NCBI GenBank assembly: GCA_030611725.1
Contig: JAUWPG010000003.1
Span: forward strand, 1-42,399
DNA from: Gammaproteobacteria bacterium
Lineage (GTDB): Bacteria > Pseudomonadota > Gammaproteobacteria > PS1 > Pseudothioglobaceae
Direction: 5' to 3'
Length of the DNA stretch: 42,399 bases
Every line of letters begins with the position of its first letter. Positions within the stretch are counted from its first letter, which is position 1. The notes beneath the pieces were generated by a model. That model was not told the origin of the DNA. It did no database searches and was given only the letters and a program-made list of their open reading frames with translations. This document shows positions 17,047 through 29,912 of this stretch, in pieces. The translations under genes and the position numbers were made by a program.

Positions 17047-17466
17047 TTACTTAACCTTATTTAAGTGCTCAAGAAATTCCTGGGCATTGATTTCACCAAC
17101 AATACGTTGAGAACGGTGCTCAATACCCGCCTTGAAAAACAAGATTCCGGGTGGGCCGATGATATTAAATTTGGCCATGAGTGCTTTGTCAGTCGCATCA
17201 TTTTTTGTCACATCAGCTTGTACAGCAATCACATTTTTCATGCGGTTTATAACGTCGTTGTTGCCAAATACGATGCGCTCTATTACCTTGCAAGAAACAC
17301 ACCAGTCTGCATAGAAATCTAGCATAACCACTTGATTATCTTTTTGAGCTTTCGCTAAGACTTGGTCAAGATCATCGATGCTTTTGATTTTCTTAAACTG
17401 CACATGAGCTTGTGCTTGTGCTGTTTGAGTAGTAGAAGCGCCCCAGCCTGATAGTGGTGCCAACAT
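17047..17466 (-). pseudogene. dsbD: DsbD C-terminal thioredoxin domain, out of frame with the rest
   Basis: This segment encodes the periplasmic gamma domain of DsbD: MLAPLSGWGAS, a linker, then a thioredoxin fold with DFYADWCVSCKVIE (CxxC) and the cis-Pro loop IIGPPGILFF. It has no signal peptide or convincing ribosome site of its own. It joins the membrane part (17464-19283) if two bases are removed from the ATAT tract at 17465-17470. It could be a real disruption, a sequencing error, or a translated second ORF from the ATG at 17466. Confidence 0.8.
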
Positions 17467-19283
17467 ATATCGCCACCACCGCGAGCAACCAAACCCCAAA
17501 GTAAAATACCGTAGAACATAACCAACAAGCCAATTGCTTTAAAGATACGATCCCAAGCACTTGGCGTGTCAGCTAGTTTGTTTAATACACCCATGGCAAT
17601 TGGTGAAATACTAAAGATTGCCGCCCAAAGTGCTAATGAAGCAATAGACGGAACAATGCGCTCAATCAGCCAAATAGCAACCGCCAACATAAGAATACCA
17701 AAGACATGTTTAACATTATCCATCCAGCCGCCAGCTTTAGGTAGTTTAGTCACGCCAGCACCTACTGCTAATAATGGCACACCCATGCCGAGACTCATCA
17801 CAAATAAAGATAGGCCGCCAAGTGTTGCATCGCCTGTTTGACCAATATAAATTAATGCACCAGCCAGCGGCGGCGCCACACAAGGGCCAACAATGAGTGC
17901 TGATAAGGAGCCCATTATTGCCACACTAATAAGACGACCACCTTCTTGCTTATTGCTGATATGGGCAATCTTTTCTTGTATACCAGCAGGCAGTTGAATT
18001 TCATAATAACCAAACATTGAAAATGCTAAGGCCACAAAAACTAAACTAAAGACTGCTAATATCCATGGTGTTTGGAATAACACTTGTAGATTTTCACCAA
18101 AATAACCCGCCAGCACGCCAGCGATTGAATAAGTTAGGCTCATTGCAAGTACAAATACAATTGACATAATCAATGCTTGTCGAGTGGTCGCCTCTTCTTT
18201 TTGGCCGATAATAATACCGGATAAAATTGGAATCATTGGGAACACGCAAGGTGTGAGCGAAAGCAATAAGCCAAAACCAAAGAAACTGGCCAACACCCAC
18301 AAAATGTTATCCTGTTTTAGTAGTGCGGCAACTTTGTCGGTTTCATTGAGCTCAATATTGTTTGCATTTTGAGTCTGAGTATTGCTTGCTTGATATGTTG
18401 TTGGGTCGGTGCTAGCGGGAGTGTCACCACCCTGAATTGGTAAAGTGATTGTGTTGGATTTTTCTATTGGCGGGTAACAAACACCGCCTAGCCAACAACC
18501 CTGGAATTTAGCAATAAAAGTGACTTGTTGCGCCTGAATGTTATTCAGCGGTATTTCAATATTAAGCTCGCCTTTGTGAATTTGCACCTGCCCAAATAAT
18601 GGATCGTCTTTGGTTTTTCCCTTAGGCAAAATAATATTGCCAATTTTAGCGCCTTTGACATCAAAGGAAAACTTGTCATGATATAAGTAATATTCCGGAT
18701 GGGTTTTCCAGGTGGCTAACAAAGTGTTGGCATCAGTTGCTTCTACAGAAAATGCAAACGCTTCATCAGTTGGTAGAGGTTCGTCAGAAATTGGCGTCAC
18801 CTTATCAATCATTGATTGAACACCAATTTTAGCTTCAGAAAGAATACTACCGACTAGCGATGGTGTATAAATGCTACTAATATCCAATGTCACTGATTTG
18901 GTGATTGGCGGGTAACACACGCCCAAATCAGCACAACCTTGAAAAGTAACATTTAATTGAATTGACTGGGCATCACCCTTAAGCACCGGAATAGCAACAA
19001 CTACATTATTACGGTAAATACCAACTTTTCCGAAAAATTCGTCATCTTTAATTTTAGCTTTCGGAAACTTTGCCGTGCCCAGTTGACTGGGAAAGTCCGA
19101 AGAGATTTTGATTTTTTCTTTATAAAGATAATAACCCTGTGCAATGTCCCAGTTGAGCAATATCTCGTCATTAACCACACTGGCCTTAAAGCTAAATGCT
19201 TCATCTGCAGGTAACAAGTCGCTTTCTGCTTGTGAAAATGTAGAAAACAACAATAAAAATAATGGCAATAATAAACGCTTCAT
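17355..19283 (-). CDS. dsbD: Thiol:disulfide interchange protein DsbD, signal, two N-terminal domains and membrane part (frameshifted before the thioredoxin domain)
   Basis: DsbD carries electrons from cytoplasmic thioredoxin to periplasmic thiols. Residues 1-19 are a signal peptide. Two copies of the alpha domain follow, each with the active block: FQGCADLGVCYPP and FQGCWLGGVCYPP. Known DsbD proteins usually have one. The eight-helix CcdA-like core has both conserved cysteines (SLTPCVFPMIP and VGPCVAPPLAG). True homology ends at ARGGGD; the remaining codons to the stop at 17355 are a shifted reading of the thioredoxin domain. The repaired protein would have about 744 residues. A TATAAT box lies at 19313-19318. 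Confidence 0.9.
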   Translation of the reverse strand: MKRLLLPLFLLLFSTFSQAESDLLPADEAFSFKASVVNDEILLNWDIAQGYYLYKEKIKISSDFPSQLGTAKFPKAKIKDDEFFGKVGIYRNNVVVAIPVLKGDAQSIQLNVTFQGCADLGVCYPPITKSVTLDISSIYTPSLVGSILSEAKIGVQSMIDKVTPISDEPLPTDEAFAFSVEATDANTLLATWKTHPEYYLYHDKFSFDVKGAKIGNIILPKGKTKDDPLFGQVQIHKGELNIEIPLNNIQAQQVTFIAKFQGCWLGGVCYPPIEKSNTITLPIQGGDTPASTDPTTYQASNTQTQNANNIELNETDKVAALLKQDNILWVLASFFGFGLLLSLTPCVFPMIPILSGIIIGQKEEATTRQALIMSIVFVLAMSLTYSIAGVLAGYFGENLQVLFQTPWILAVFSLVFVALAFSMFGYYEIQLPAGIQEKIAHISNKQEGGRLISVAIMGSLSALIVGPCVAPPLAGALIYIGQTGDATLGGLSLFVMSLGMGVPLLAVGAGVTKLPKAGGWMDNVKHVFGILMLAVAIWLIERIVPSIASLALWAAIFSISPIAMGVLNKLADTPSAWDRIFKAIGLLVMFYGILLWGLVARGGGDICWHHYQAGALLLLKQHKHKLMCSLRKSKASMILTKS

Positions 19284-19360
19284 TAAACTTTACCAAGTGT
19301 TATAAAACGTTTATTATAAGTCATAAAAGCACCCCTAAGATAAATACCTGTCTCTAAATG

Positions 19361-19398
19361 AAAAAAACCCTAAGTGTTTTAACACTTAAGGTTTTTTT
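19361..19398 (-). terminator. Rho-independent terminator after adk (usable in both directions)
   Basis: TAAGTGTT and AACACTTA form an 8-bp stem with a TT loop. It is extended by CC/GG after one mismatch and flanked by seven A on one side and seven T on the other. It separates adk from dsbD. Confidence 0.88.
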
Positions 19399-19410
19399 GA
19401 TTGTTACGAC

Positions 19411-19437
19411 TAGTCTGTTTAGTTACTAAACAGACTA
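19411..19437 (-). terminator. Second perfect hairpin directly after adk
   Basis: TAGTCTGTTTAG and CTAAACAGACTA form a perfect 12-bp inverted repeat with a 3-base loop, 8 bases past the adk stop. It has no T-run of its own. It probably acts with the next hairpin as a tandem terminator or as a 3' end stabiliser. Confidence 0.6.
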
Positions 19438-19444
19438 AAGGGTT

Positions 19445-20083
19445 TTAGCCAATCTTAGCCTTGATCGCATCAATAACAGCGTCAGACGAAGTTGCGTCAA
19501 CAGAAAGTAACAAACCTTCAGTTTTGTAAAAACCAACCAGAGGTGCAGTTTGGTCGTTGTATACGTTCAAACGGTTGCTAATTGCTTCTTCAGTTTCATC
19601 TTCACGCTGAACTGCAGCACCGCCACATTTGTCACAAACGCCTTCAACTTTAGTAGGGTTAGACTTGGTGTTGTAGATTGCGCCACAACCCTCACAAGTA
19701 CGACGCGTTGTAAGACGATCAAGGATCACATCACGAGGAACGTCGATTTCAACAGCAGCGTCTAATTTCTCACCCATTTTTTCAAGCAATACTTTTAATG
19801 CTTCAGCTTGTGGAATGGTGCGAGGAAAACCGTCCAATAAGTAGCCAGACTTACAGTCGTCTTCTTTAAGACGCTCTTCCATAATGCCCATGATTAGATC
19901 GTCAGATACCAAGTCACCCGCCTTCATTGCTGCTTGTGCTTGCTTGCCTAGCTCAGTACCTGCTGCTACTGCACCACGTAAAATATCGCCTGTAGAGATT
20001 TGAACCGAACCGTCAATTTTGGTTAGTAATTTTGCAACAGTGCCTTTGCCTGCACCTGGTGCGCCTAAAAGAATTAGTTTCAT
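19445..20083 (-). CDS. adk: Adenylate kinase
   Basis: Interconverts ATP + AMP and 2 ADP. The 212-residue length fits the long-LID bacterial form. The P-loop GAPGAGKGT is at residues 7-15, followed by the ISTGDILR AMP site and LDGFPRT. The LID carries four cysteines (130, 133, 150, 153) in a zinc-finger arrangement. E. coli Adk lacks this cysteine set, but it occurs in many other bacteria. It is a single-gene unit with its own promoter and two downstream hairpins. Confidence 0.97.
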   Translation of the reverse strand: MKLILLGAPGAGKGTVAKLLTKIDGSVQISTGDILRGAVAAGTELGKQAQAAMKAGDLVSDDLIMGIMEERLKEDDCKSGYLLDGFPRTIPQAEALKVLLEKMGEKLDAAVEIDVPRDVILDRLTTRRTCEGCGAIYNTKSNPTKVEGVCDKCGGAAVQREDETEEAISNRLNVYNDQTAPLVGFYKTEGLLLSVDATSSDAVIDAIKAKIG

Positions 20084-20160
20084 AATGTTTCCTTAAGAAT
20101 GGTTAATAAAAAATTTAGCCTCATATTTTTTAAATTCTTTGAGGTCAAAATCGAGCAAAA

Positions 20161-20189
20161 ATTATATCATATAGATATGATATTTACAA
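20161..20189 (-). promoter_or_regulatory. adk promoter with a palindrome in its spacer
   Basis: On the - strand, TTGTAA (20184-20189) and TATAAT (20161-20166) are 17 bases apart. A perfect 9-bp inverted repeat with a 2-base centre, ATATCATAT-AG-ATATGATAT (20164-20183), fills the spacer and part of the -10 box. Its position fits an operator, although AT-rich palindromes also arise by chance. Confidence 0.55.
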
Positions 20190-20252
20190 TCCAAGATTTC
20201 CCAAAGAGTGTTTACTTGCTTTGCTCGGGAAGAGGTGTTTAAAAGAAGGGCG

Positions 20253-20798
20253 CTACTGAACCACAACCACCATTGCCGGACGCACCAAGCGACCATTAAG
20301 GGTAAAACCAATTTGTACGACTTCAAGTACTGAATTAGATTCTTTGTCTGGCATTGGTATCATTGTAACTGCCTCATGAAATTCCGGACTAAAAATTTCT
20401 CCTTCTGGATTTATAGCCTCTACGCCAAATTTTTCCATGGTGGACAAAAAGACCTTGTCGGTCATTTCTAGTCCTTCAATAATGTGTTTGATGCTGGCTT
20501 TTTCTTCATTGGCAGATTTAAGCCCCATTGTTAGTGAATCCTTGACTTCAAGCAGCGCTTTAACAAAGCCATCGAGTGCAAATTTATGTGCGTTTTCAAG
20601 ATCTTTAGCATTACGACGCTTGAGATTTTCCATTTCGGCTTGAGCGCGAAGTACTTTGTCCCAATTGTCTTTAGCAGATTGCTGTGCCGCCTCTAATTGT
20701 GTTTTTAAATCGTCTTCTGTAGCATCCTTAACAACGTTTTCGACTGTGTCATCATCAGTATTTTCAGGAGTGCTAGTCTGTGCTTGTTTTTTTGTCAT
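20253..20798 (-). CDS. grpE: Nucleotide exchange factor GrpE
   Basis: Releases ADP from DnaK. I chose the ATG at 20798 (MTKKQAQ); an in-frame TTG at 20810 is less likely. The 181-residue protein has a disordered acidic N-terminus, a long coiled coil (about 30-90, with [19 protein letters not shown]) and the C-terminal beta domain ending [20 protein letters not shown]. dnaK and dnaJ are not adjacent. The 77-base gap to divergent nadK contains TTGATT and TATATA-like boxes reading toward grpE, but no good heat-shock sigma-32 match. Confidence 0.95.
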   Translation of the reverse strand: MTKKQAQTSTPENTDDDTVENVVKDATEDDLKTQLEAAQQSAKDNWDKVLRAQAEMENLKRRNAKDLENAHKFALDGFVKALLEVKDSLTMGLKSANEEKASIKHIIEGLEMTDKVFLSTMEKFGVEAINPEGEIFSPEFHEAVTMIPMPDKESNSVLEVVQIGFTLNGRLVRPAMVVVVQ

Positions 20799-20875
20799 TT
20801 TATTGTTCAACTCATGTATATTTGTATTTGTTATATAAGGGCTATTTTAAATTAATCAACAGCAAGAAATTAATT

Positions 20876-21694
20876 ATGTTTAATACCATTGGCATTATTA
20901 CCAAACCGAACGATCTGGTCAGCGAAGGCAAGGCTGAAGAGCTTAGCGTGTTCCTTGAAGGACAAGGCGTGGGCGTGGTGTTTGAATCGGAACAAATTGC
21001 CAATCAAGCCGATTTAATTATTGTGGTGGGCGGTGACGGCTCTTTGTTGAACACCGCACGCTCTTTTGTTGATAATAACATCCCAATTTTAGGTATTAAC
21101 TTAGGTCGCCTTGGTTTTTTAGCAGATGTTTCAGTTACTAATATGTTGGATCTTGTTGCTGAAGTGCTAAATGGCGACTTCACCAAAGAAGAGCGCTGTT
21201 TGTTGTCATGTCAAATTGAGCAAGCCGGTAATGTGTTAGGCCAGCATTTGGCTTTAAACGACGTGGTTGTTCACCGAAAAGAAACGCTAAAAATGATCGA
21301 GTTCGATGTATTTATTGACGACAAGTTTGTTAATAATCAACGCGCTGACGGCTTGATCGTAACAACACCTACAGGCTCAACGGCTTATGCGTTATCAAGT
21401 GGCGGCCCAATTATGCATCCAGGTGTAAATGCGATTGGTTTGGTGTCGATTTGTCCGCATACCATGAGCCATCGTCCGTTGTTAGTACCCGGCGATAGCG
21501 AGGTAGTGATACGCATAAAAGAATCGGAAGAAGGGGTAATGGTGAGTTTTGACGGGCAAACCTCAGTGTCAATTACCTCCAGACAAGATATTCGTGTTCG
21601 CCAACATAGTAGCTTTATTCATTTGTTGCATCCAAAGAATTATGATTATTTTGAGATTATTCGCTCCAAGCTGCATTGGAGCGCTAAGCTCTAA
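20876..21694 (+). CDS. nadK: NAD kinase
   Basis: Phosphorylates NAD to NADP. I chose the ATG at 20876, where the protein begins MFNTIGIITKP. The longer in-frame start at 20780 would run into grpE and add 32 unrelated residues. The 272-residue product has the GGDG motif at 52-55 with the key Asp, the LNDVVVHR block, and the TPTGSTAYALSSGGPI signature. It is divergent from grpE and lies 19 bases upstream of recN, a common nadK-recN order. Confidence 0.96.
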   Translation: MFNTIGIITKPNDLVSEGKAEELSVFLEGQGVGVVFESEQIANQADLIIVVGGDGSLLNTARSFVDNNIPILGINLGRLGFLADVSVTNMLDLVAEVLNGDFTKEERCLLSCQIEQAGNVLGQHLALNDVVVHRKETLKMIEFDVFIDDKFVNNQRADGLIVTTPTGSTAYALSSGGPIMHPGVNAIGLVSICPHTMSHRPLLVPGDSEVVIRIKESEEGVMVSFDGQTSVSITSRQDIRVRQHSSFIHLLHPKNYDYFEIIRSKLHWSAKL

Positions 21695-21713
21695 GTATTG
21701 CGCATCGTAGGCT

Positions 21714-23375
21714 ATGTTATCCCAACTATCGGTTAAAAATCTTGCAGTTGTTGAGCGTTTAGACATATCGTTCGATTCTGGCATGAGCACGGTAACCGGT
21801 GAAACCGGCGCAGGAAAATCCATCCTTTTGCAAGCACTAAATTTAGTGCTCGGCGGACGCGGAGACTCTGCCTTGGTGCGTCATGGCAAAGACAAAGCTG
21901 AAGTCAGCGCTGCGTTTGATGTGGAAAACCATCAAAAAATACAAGATTATCTTCAAGATCAATCGTTAGACGATGAAGGCGAGTGTGTTTTGCGCCGTAT
22001 TATTGGCAATGATGGCCGTTCTAAAGCCTTTGTTAACGGCGTTAATGTGCCATTATCAGTTATAAAAGGTGTGGGTGAACTGCTGATTGATATGCACGGC
22101 CAAAACGAACATCAATTATTATTACGCCCAGACCAACAGCGAGAGCTGCTTGATGCTTATGCACAAATTACTGAAGAGTGTAGTGCGTTAAACCAGGTGG
22201 TTTCAGAGTATAAAGACACCAGTCGTCAGATTGATGGGCTGAGCAATAATCAAGATTTACAACATCAGCAACAAGCATTGTTGCAACACCAACTTATAGA
22301 GCTAGAAGACGCAATGCTTACTCAAGATGAACTTAACAGCATTGAGTCTGATTTCAAAACCAGCGCAAATGCTGCAAGTTTAATAGAGAAAACTTCCAAC
22401 ATACTCAATAAACTAGAGCAGGAGTCAGGTATTAACGCGCAACTAAATAGTCTAAGTTATGAATTAGACTTGGTAGCAGAGACTGATGTAAAGCTCTTGC
22501 CTATAGCACAGATGCTTTCCGGTGCACAAGTACAGGCTCAAGAAAGTGTTTATGAGTTGAATAATTATTTGAGCAGTTTGTCAGTCGACGAGCAAACAAC
22601 CGCAGACCTAGAAGCGCGTTTGGGAGAATTGCATGATTTAACACGCAAGCACCATTGCCAAATTACAGAATTAATCAGAGCTAAAGATAAGGTGGTTATT
22701 GAACTGGACAGAATTGGAGGTACCAGCGAATCGCTTGATGATTTGAAACAACAAAAACAAATTTTGACACAGAGGTATCAAAAACAAACCAAAATTTTAA
22801 GTAAAGTGAGAATGGAAAAAGCTCAACAACTGTCGGATTCAGTAACTCAGTCTATGCAAGTATTAGGTATGCCAGGCAGCGAGGTTAAAGTTGATTTGCC
22901 AAAGAAAGAGCAGGGCGTGCATTACAATGGCGATGAGAATGTTGTCTTCTTGGTGAAGACCAATATGGGCAGTGATTTTAAAGCACTTAAAAAAGTGGCT
23001 TCTGGTGGTGAGCTTTCTCGCGTATCTTTGGCAATATCTGTGGCGAGTAGCGATAGTGAATACACACCAACATTGATTTTTGATGAGGTTGATGTGGGTA
23101 TTAGTGGTGCGGTTGCCGAAGTGGTAGGGCAAAAATTAAAGCAGTTGAGTAAACACTATCAGATTATTTGTATCACTCATTTAGCGCAAGTGGCTGCTTT
23201 TGGCCATCAGCACTTACGAGTGAGAAAAACCCAGCACAACGATGGGGCGCAAACAACAGTTGAGCAACTTACCAGTGATGATCGCGTAAGTGAGGTGGCG
23301 CGTATTTTGGGTGGTGCAACAATTACCGACAAGGCACGTAAAGCCGCCGAAGAAATGATTAAACAAAGCGCATAA
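21714..23375 (+). CDS. recN: DNA repair protein RecN
   Basis: An SMC-like ATPase for double-strand break repair, 553 residues. Walker A GETGAGKS is at 29-36. The central part is coiled coil (about 150-370). The C-terminal ABC signature is ASGGELSRVSLAI, and Walker B is TLIFDEVDVGISG followed by CITHLAQVAAFG. It follows nadK by 19 bases; a short wobble-containing hairpin with a T4 run (about 23374-23405) may end the unit. Confidence 0.97.
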   Translation: MLSQLSVKNLAVVERLDISFDSGMSTVTGETGAGKSILLQALNLVLGGRGDSALVRHGKDKAEVSAAFDVENHQKIQDYLQDQSLDDEGECVLRRIIGNDGRSKAFVNGVNVPLSVIKGVGELLIDMHGQNEHQLLLRPDQQRELLDAYAQITEECSALNQVVSEYKDTSRQIDGLSNNQDLQHQQQALLQHQLIELEDAMLTQDELNSIESDFKTSANAASLIEKTSNILNKLEQESGINAQLNSLSYELDLVAETDVKLLPIAQMLSGAQVQAQESVYELNNYLSSLSVDEQTTADLEARLGELHDLTRKHHCQITELIRAKDKVVIELDRIGGTSESLDDLKQQKQILTQRYQKQTKILSKVRMEKAQQLSDSVTQSMQVLGMPGSEVKVDLPKKEQGVHYNGDENVVFLVKTNMGSDFKALKKVASGGELSRVSLAISVASSDSEYTPTLIFDEVDVGISGAVAEVVGQKLKQLSKHYQIICITHLAQVAAFGHQHLRVRKTQHNDGAQTTVEQLTSDDRVSEVARILGGATITDKARKAAEEMIKQSA

Positions 23376-23406
23376 AAACCCACATTAAGTGACCTTAGTG
23401 TTTTCA
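23374..23406 (+). terminator. Weak terminator candidate after recN
   Basis: CATTAAG and CTTAGTG can pair over seven positions with one wobble across the loop TGAC, and TTTT follows soon after. It is weaker than the other terminators in the window. Confidence 0.35.
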
Positions 23407-23497
23407 AATTTATAAATACTGCTATTTACCGACATAACCAGACCCTGACCAAAAACAGTTTTTAGTAAAACGGTGTCAACTTATTGAACCTAGACTG

Positions 23498-23503
23498 TAT
23501 AAT
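23498..23503 (+). promoter_or_regulatory. Probable -10 box of the ATP synthase operon
   Basis: A consensus TATAAT lies 39 bases before the atpI ATG, in the 167-base gap after recN. No strong -35 is seen 16-18 bases upstream, so only the -10 element is claimed. Confidence 0.45.
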
Positions 23504-23542
23504 TTATATTTTTTGTGAGTTTGTAATGCTGAAGTTTTGGTG

Positions 23543-24744
<1,202 letters not shown>

Positions 24745-24765
24745 TTTTTTAAAAAAAAGGAGTAA

Positions 24766-25008
<243 letters not shown>

Positions 25009-25041
25009 ATACTTTTTACTTAAAAGCACAAGGTTTAAGCT

Positions 25042-25512
25042 ATGAATATTAATTTGACGATGATTGGCCAGTTAATCATGTTCACCATGTTTACATGGTT
25101 CTGCATGAAGTTTATTTGGCCACCAATTGTTGCTGCCATGGATGAGCGTAAAAAGCGCATTGAAAGTGGTTTGATTGCAGCAGAACGCGGCTTATCAGAG
25201 CATAGAGAAGCGCAACAAAAAGCACAAGAGATGCTTAATCAGTCTAAAGATCAAGCGGCTGAAATCATTGCGAATGCGGGCAGACAAGCTTCAATAATGG
25301 TTGAAGATGCTAAAGACGCTGCCTCTCAAGAAGCAGATCGTATTAAGGCACACGCACAAGTGGAGATTGAGCAAGAAGCTAATCGTGCACGCAATGATCT
25401 AAAAGACCAGGTGTCTGGCTTAGTGATGCAAGGCGTTAATTCGGTGCTGGCTAAAGAGGTGGATGCAAAAGCACACCAAGACATGCTAAGCAAGTTATCA
25501 CAAACACTCTAG
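25042..25512 (+). CDS. atpF: ATP synthase Fo subunit b
   Basis: The peripheral stalk, 156 residues. One N-terminal membrane helix (about 5-26, containing MFTWFCMKFIWPP) is followed by a long charged coiled coil rich in Ala, Glu and Gln. It has the usual b-subunit length and lies between atpE and atpH. Confidence 0.97.
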   Translation: MNINLTMIGQLIMFTMFTWFCMKFIWPPIVAAMDERKKRIESGLIAAERGLSEHREAQQKAQEMLNQSKDQAAEIIANAGRQASIMVEDAKDAASQEADRIKAHAQVEIEQEANRARNDLKDQVSGLVMQGVNSVLAKEVDAKAHQDMLSKLSQTL

Positions 25513-25521
25513 GATTAATCA

Positions 25522-26070
25522 GTGGAATTAACAACAATCGCCAAGCCTTATGCTAATGCAATCTTTGACATTGCTGAGCAAAACAAGTCACATTCAGACT
25601 GGAAAGGTGTTTTAGAAGCGGGCGCTCAGTTAGTAGGTGATGCTACCATGCAAGCATTTATTACTTCGCCAGGCGCGACAAGGGCTAACAAATCTGAAGC
25701 CATGACAACATTGTTTAAATCTATTTTAGGCAGAGCATTAAACACAAATGAAATAAACTTTGTTGTTTTGTTGTTAGATAATGGACGTGTTAACGCATTG
25801 CCAAGCATTTTAGCGTTGTTTGATGCAATGACAAATTTAAGCAGTGACGCCAAAGCGTTTCATGTGACTAGCGCTTATAAATTAAGCGCAAAAGAAGTAA
25901 AACAAATTGTGAGCGATTTATCTGATAAATACAACACAACAGTAAGTATCGACACCGAAATAGACGATAGTTTAATCGGTGGTGTGGTGATTAAAGAAGG
26001 TGACAAAGTAATTGACTTGTCGACCAAAGCTCGAGTAGATGAGCTGGGTTCATGCTTGTCAATTAATTAA
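25522..26070 (+). CDS. atpH: ATP synthase F1 subunit delta
   Basis: Connects the stalk to F1. A 182-residue protein with a GTG start at 25522 preceded by AGGA. The N-terminal helical domain (AKPYANAIFDIAEQN) and the C-terminal DSLIGGVVIKEGDKVIDLS block are both typical. It lies 9 bases after atpF. Confidence 0.96.
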   Translation: MELTTIAKPYANAIFDIAEQNKSHSDWKGVLEAGAQLVGDATMQAFITSPGATRANKSEAMTTLFKSILGRALNTNEINFVVLLLDNGRVNALPSILALFDAMTNLSSDAKAFHVTSAYKLSAKEVKQIVSDLSDKYNTTVSIDTEIDDSLIGGVVIKEGDKVIDLSTKARVDELGSCLSIN

Positions 26071-26094
26071 TTAATTTTATTAAGAGGAAGGGTT

Positions 26095-27636
26095 ATGCAA
26101 TTAAACGCAAGCGAGATTAGTGATTTAATTAAAAAGCAAATAGAAGGCTTTGATTTCGCAGCTGAAGCACGTACAGAAGGTACGGTGATCAGTGTAAGTG
26201 ATGGCATTGTTCGTATTCATGGTTTGGCTGATGTTCAATTTGGCGAAATGCTTGAATTTACAGACAATACTTTTGGCATGGCGCTAAACTTAGAGCAAGA
26301 TTCAGTGGGCGCGGTAATCTTAGGTGATTATTTGCATATTTCTGAAGGCGATACGGTTAAGTGTACCAATCGTTTGATGGAGGTTCCTGTCGGTGAGGCA
26401 ATGTTAGGCCGTGTGGTTAACCCACTAGGTAAACCGATTGATGGCAAGGGTGATATTGATGTCCAAGGCACCAGACCATTAGAAGTGATGGCACCCGGTG
26501 TTATTGAACGTAAGTCAGTTGACCAGCCAATTCAAACAGGTATTAAAGCAATTGATGCAATGGTTCCAGTTGGCCGTGGTCAGCGTGAGCTTATCATCGG
26601 TGATCGTCAAACTGGTAAAACAGCCGTTGCCATTGATGCAATTATTAATCAAAAAGACACAGGCATTCGTTGTGTTTATGTCGCAATTGGTCAGAAAGAT
26701 TCTTCGGTAGCAGCCGTTGTACGTAAATTAGAAGAGCACGGCGCATTGGAGAATACAATTATTGTAAACGCTAGCGCTGCTTCATCTCCATCACTACAAT
26801 ACATTGCGCCTTATGCAGGCTGTTCAATGGCGGAATATTTCCGTGACCGTGGTGAAGATGCACTAATTGTTTACGATGATTTAACAAAACAAGCGTGGGC
26901 TTACCGTGAAGTGTCATTATTACTTAAGCGCCCACCAGGGCGTGAAGCCTATCCGGGTGATGTTTTCTACTTACACTCTCGTTTATTAGAGCGTGCATCG
27001 CGTGTGAATGCAGAGTACGTTGAGCAAATGACAAATGGTGAAGTTAAGGGCAAAACAGGCTCATTAACTGCACTACCAATTATTGAAACACAAGGTGGTG
27101 ACGTATCAGCATTCGTGCCAACTAACGTAATTTCAATTACAGACGGTCAGATTTTCTTAGAAACAGATTTGTTTAATGCAGGTATTCGTCCGGCAATTAA
27201 CGCGGGCTTGTCAGTATCACGAGTAGGTGGTGCAGCACAAACTAATATTATTAAGAAGCTCGGCGGCGGTATTCGTCTTGACTTAGCACAGTACCGTGAA
27301 TTAGCGGCATTTGCGCAGTTTGCCTCAGATCTTGATGCAGAAACCAAAGCACAAATTGATCGTGGTCAGCGTGTAACTGAACTAATGAAGCAAGATCAAT
27401 ATACACCAATGTCAGTTGCTGAAATGGCAACTTCATTGTTTGCAGCTAACTCGGGCTCATTAGATGATATAAACGTTAACAAAGTGGTTGATTTTGAAAT
27501 AGCATTGATTGCTTACATGAACGCGAATCAAGCGCCATTAATTGAGAAAATTAATGATGCAGGCGATTATAGCGACGAGATTGTAGCAGAGTTACAAGCC
27601 GCAATTGATGACTTTAAAGCGAACCACACTTGGTAA
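26095..27636 (+). CDS. atpA: ATP synthase F1 subunit alpha
   Basis: The non-catalytic nucleotide-binding subunit, 513 residues, full length. The P-loop GDRQTGKT is at 169-176. The downstream blocks [20 protein letters not shown] (reported here only as the alpha signature region), the Arg-finger context [10 protein letters not shown], and the C-terminal helical domain are intact. RBS AGAGGAAGG precedes the ATG. Confidence 0.98.
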   Translation: MQLNASEISDLIKKQIEGFDFAAEARTEGTVISVSDGIVRIHGLADVQFGEMLEFTDNTFGMALNLEQDSVGAVILGDYLHISEGDTVKCTNRLMEVPVGEAMLGRVVNPLGKPIDGKGDIDVQGTRPLEVMAPGVIERKSVDQPIQTGIKAIDAMVPVGRGQRELIIGDRQTGKTAVAIDAIINQKDTGIRCVYVAIGQKDSSVAAVVRKLEEHGALENTIIVNASAASSPSLQYIAPYAGCSMAEYFRDRGEDALIVYDDLTKQAWAYREVSLLLKRPPGREAYPGDVFYLHSRLLERASRVNAEYVEQMTNGEVKGKTGSLTALPIIETQGGDVSAFVPTNVISITDGQIFLETDLFNAGIRPAINAGLSVSRVGGAAQTNIIKKLGGGIRLDLAQYRELAAFAQFASDLDAETKAQIDRGQRVTELMKQDQYTPMSVAEMATSLFAANSGSLDDINVNKVVDFEIALIAYMNANQAPLIEKINDAGDYSDEIVAELQAAIDDFKANHTW

Positions 27637-27645
27637 ATAGATAAT

Positions 27646-29912
<2,267 letters not shown>

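Noticed and set aside
17047-17499. An independent thioredoxin gene
   Set aside because: It has no signal peptide or ribosome site and continues DsbD homology exactly across the frameshift.
20799-20875. Heat-shock sigma-32 promoter for grpE
   Set aside because: CTTGCTG and CCCTTATAT are present, but their spacing is about 18 bases, too long for the 13-15 consensus.
20780-20875. Upstream start for nadK
   Set aside because: It would overlap grpE and add residues unlike any NAD kinase; the ATG at 20876 fits the family.
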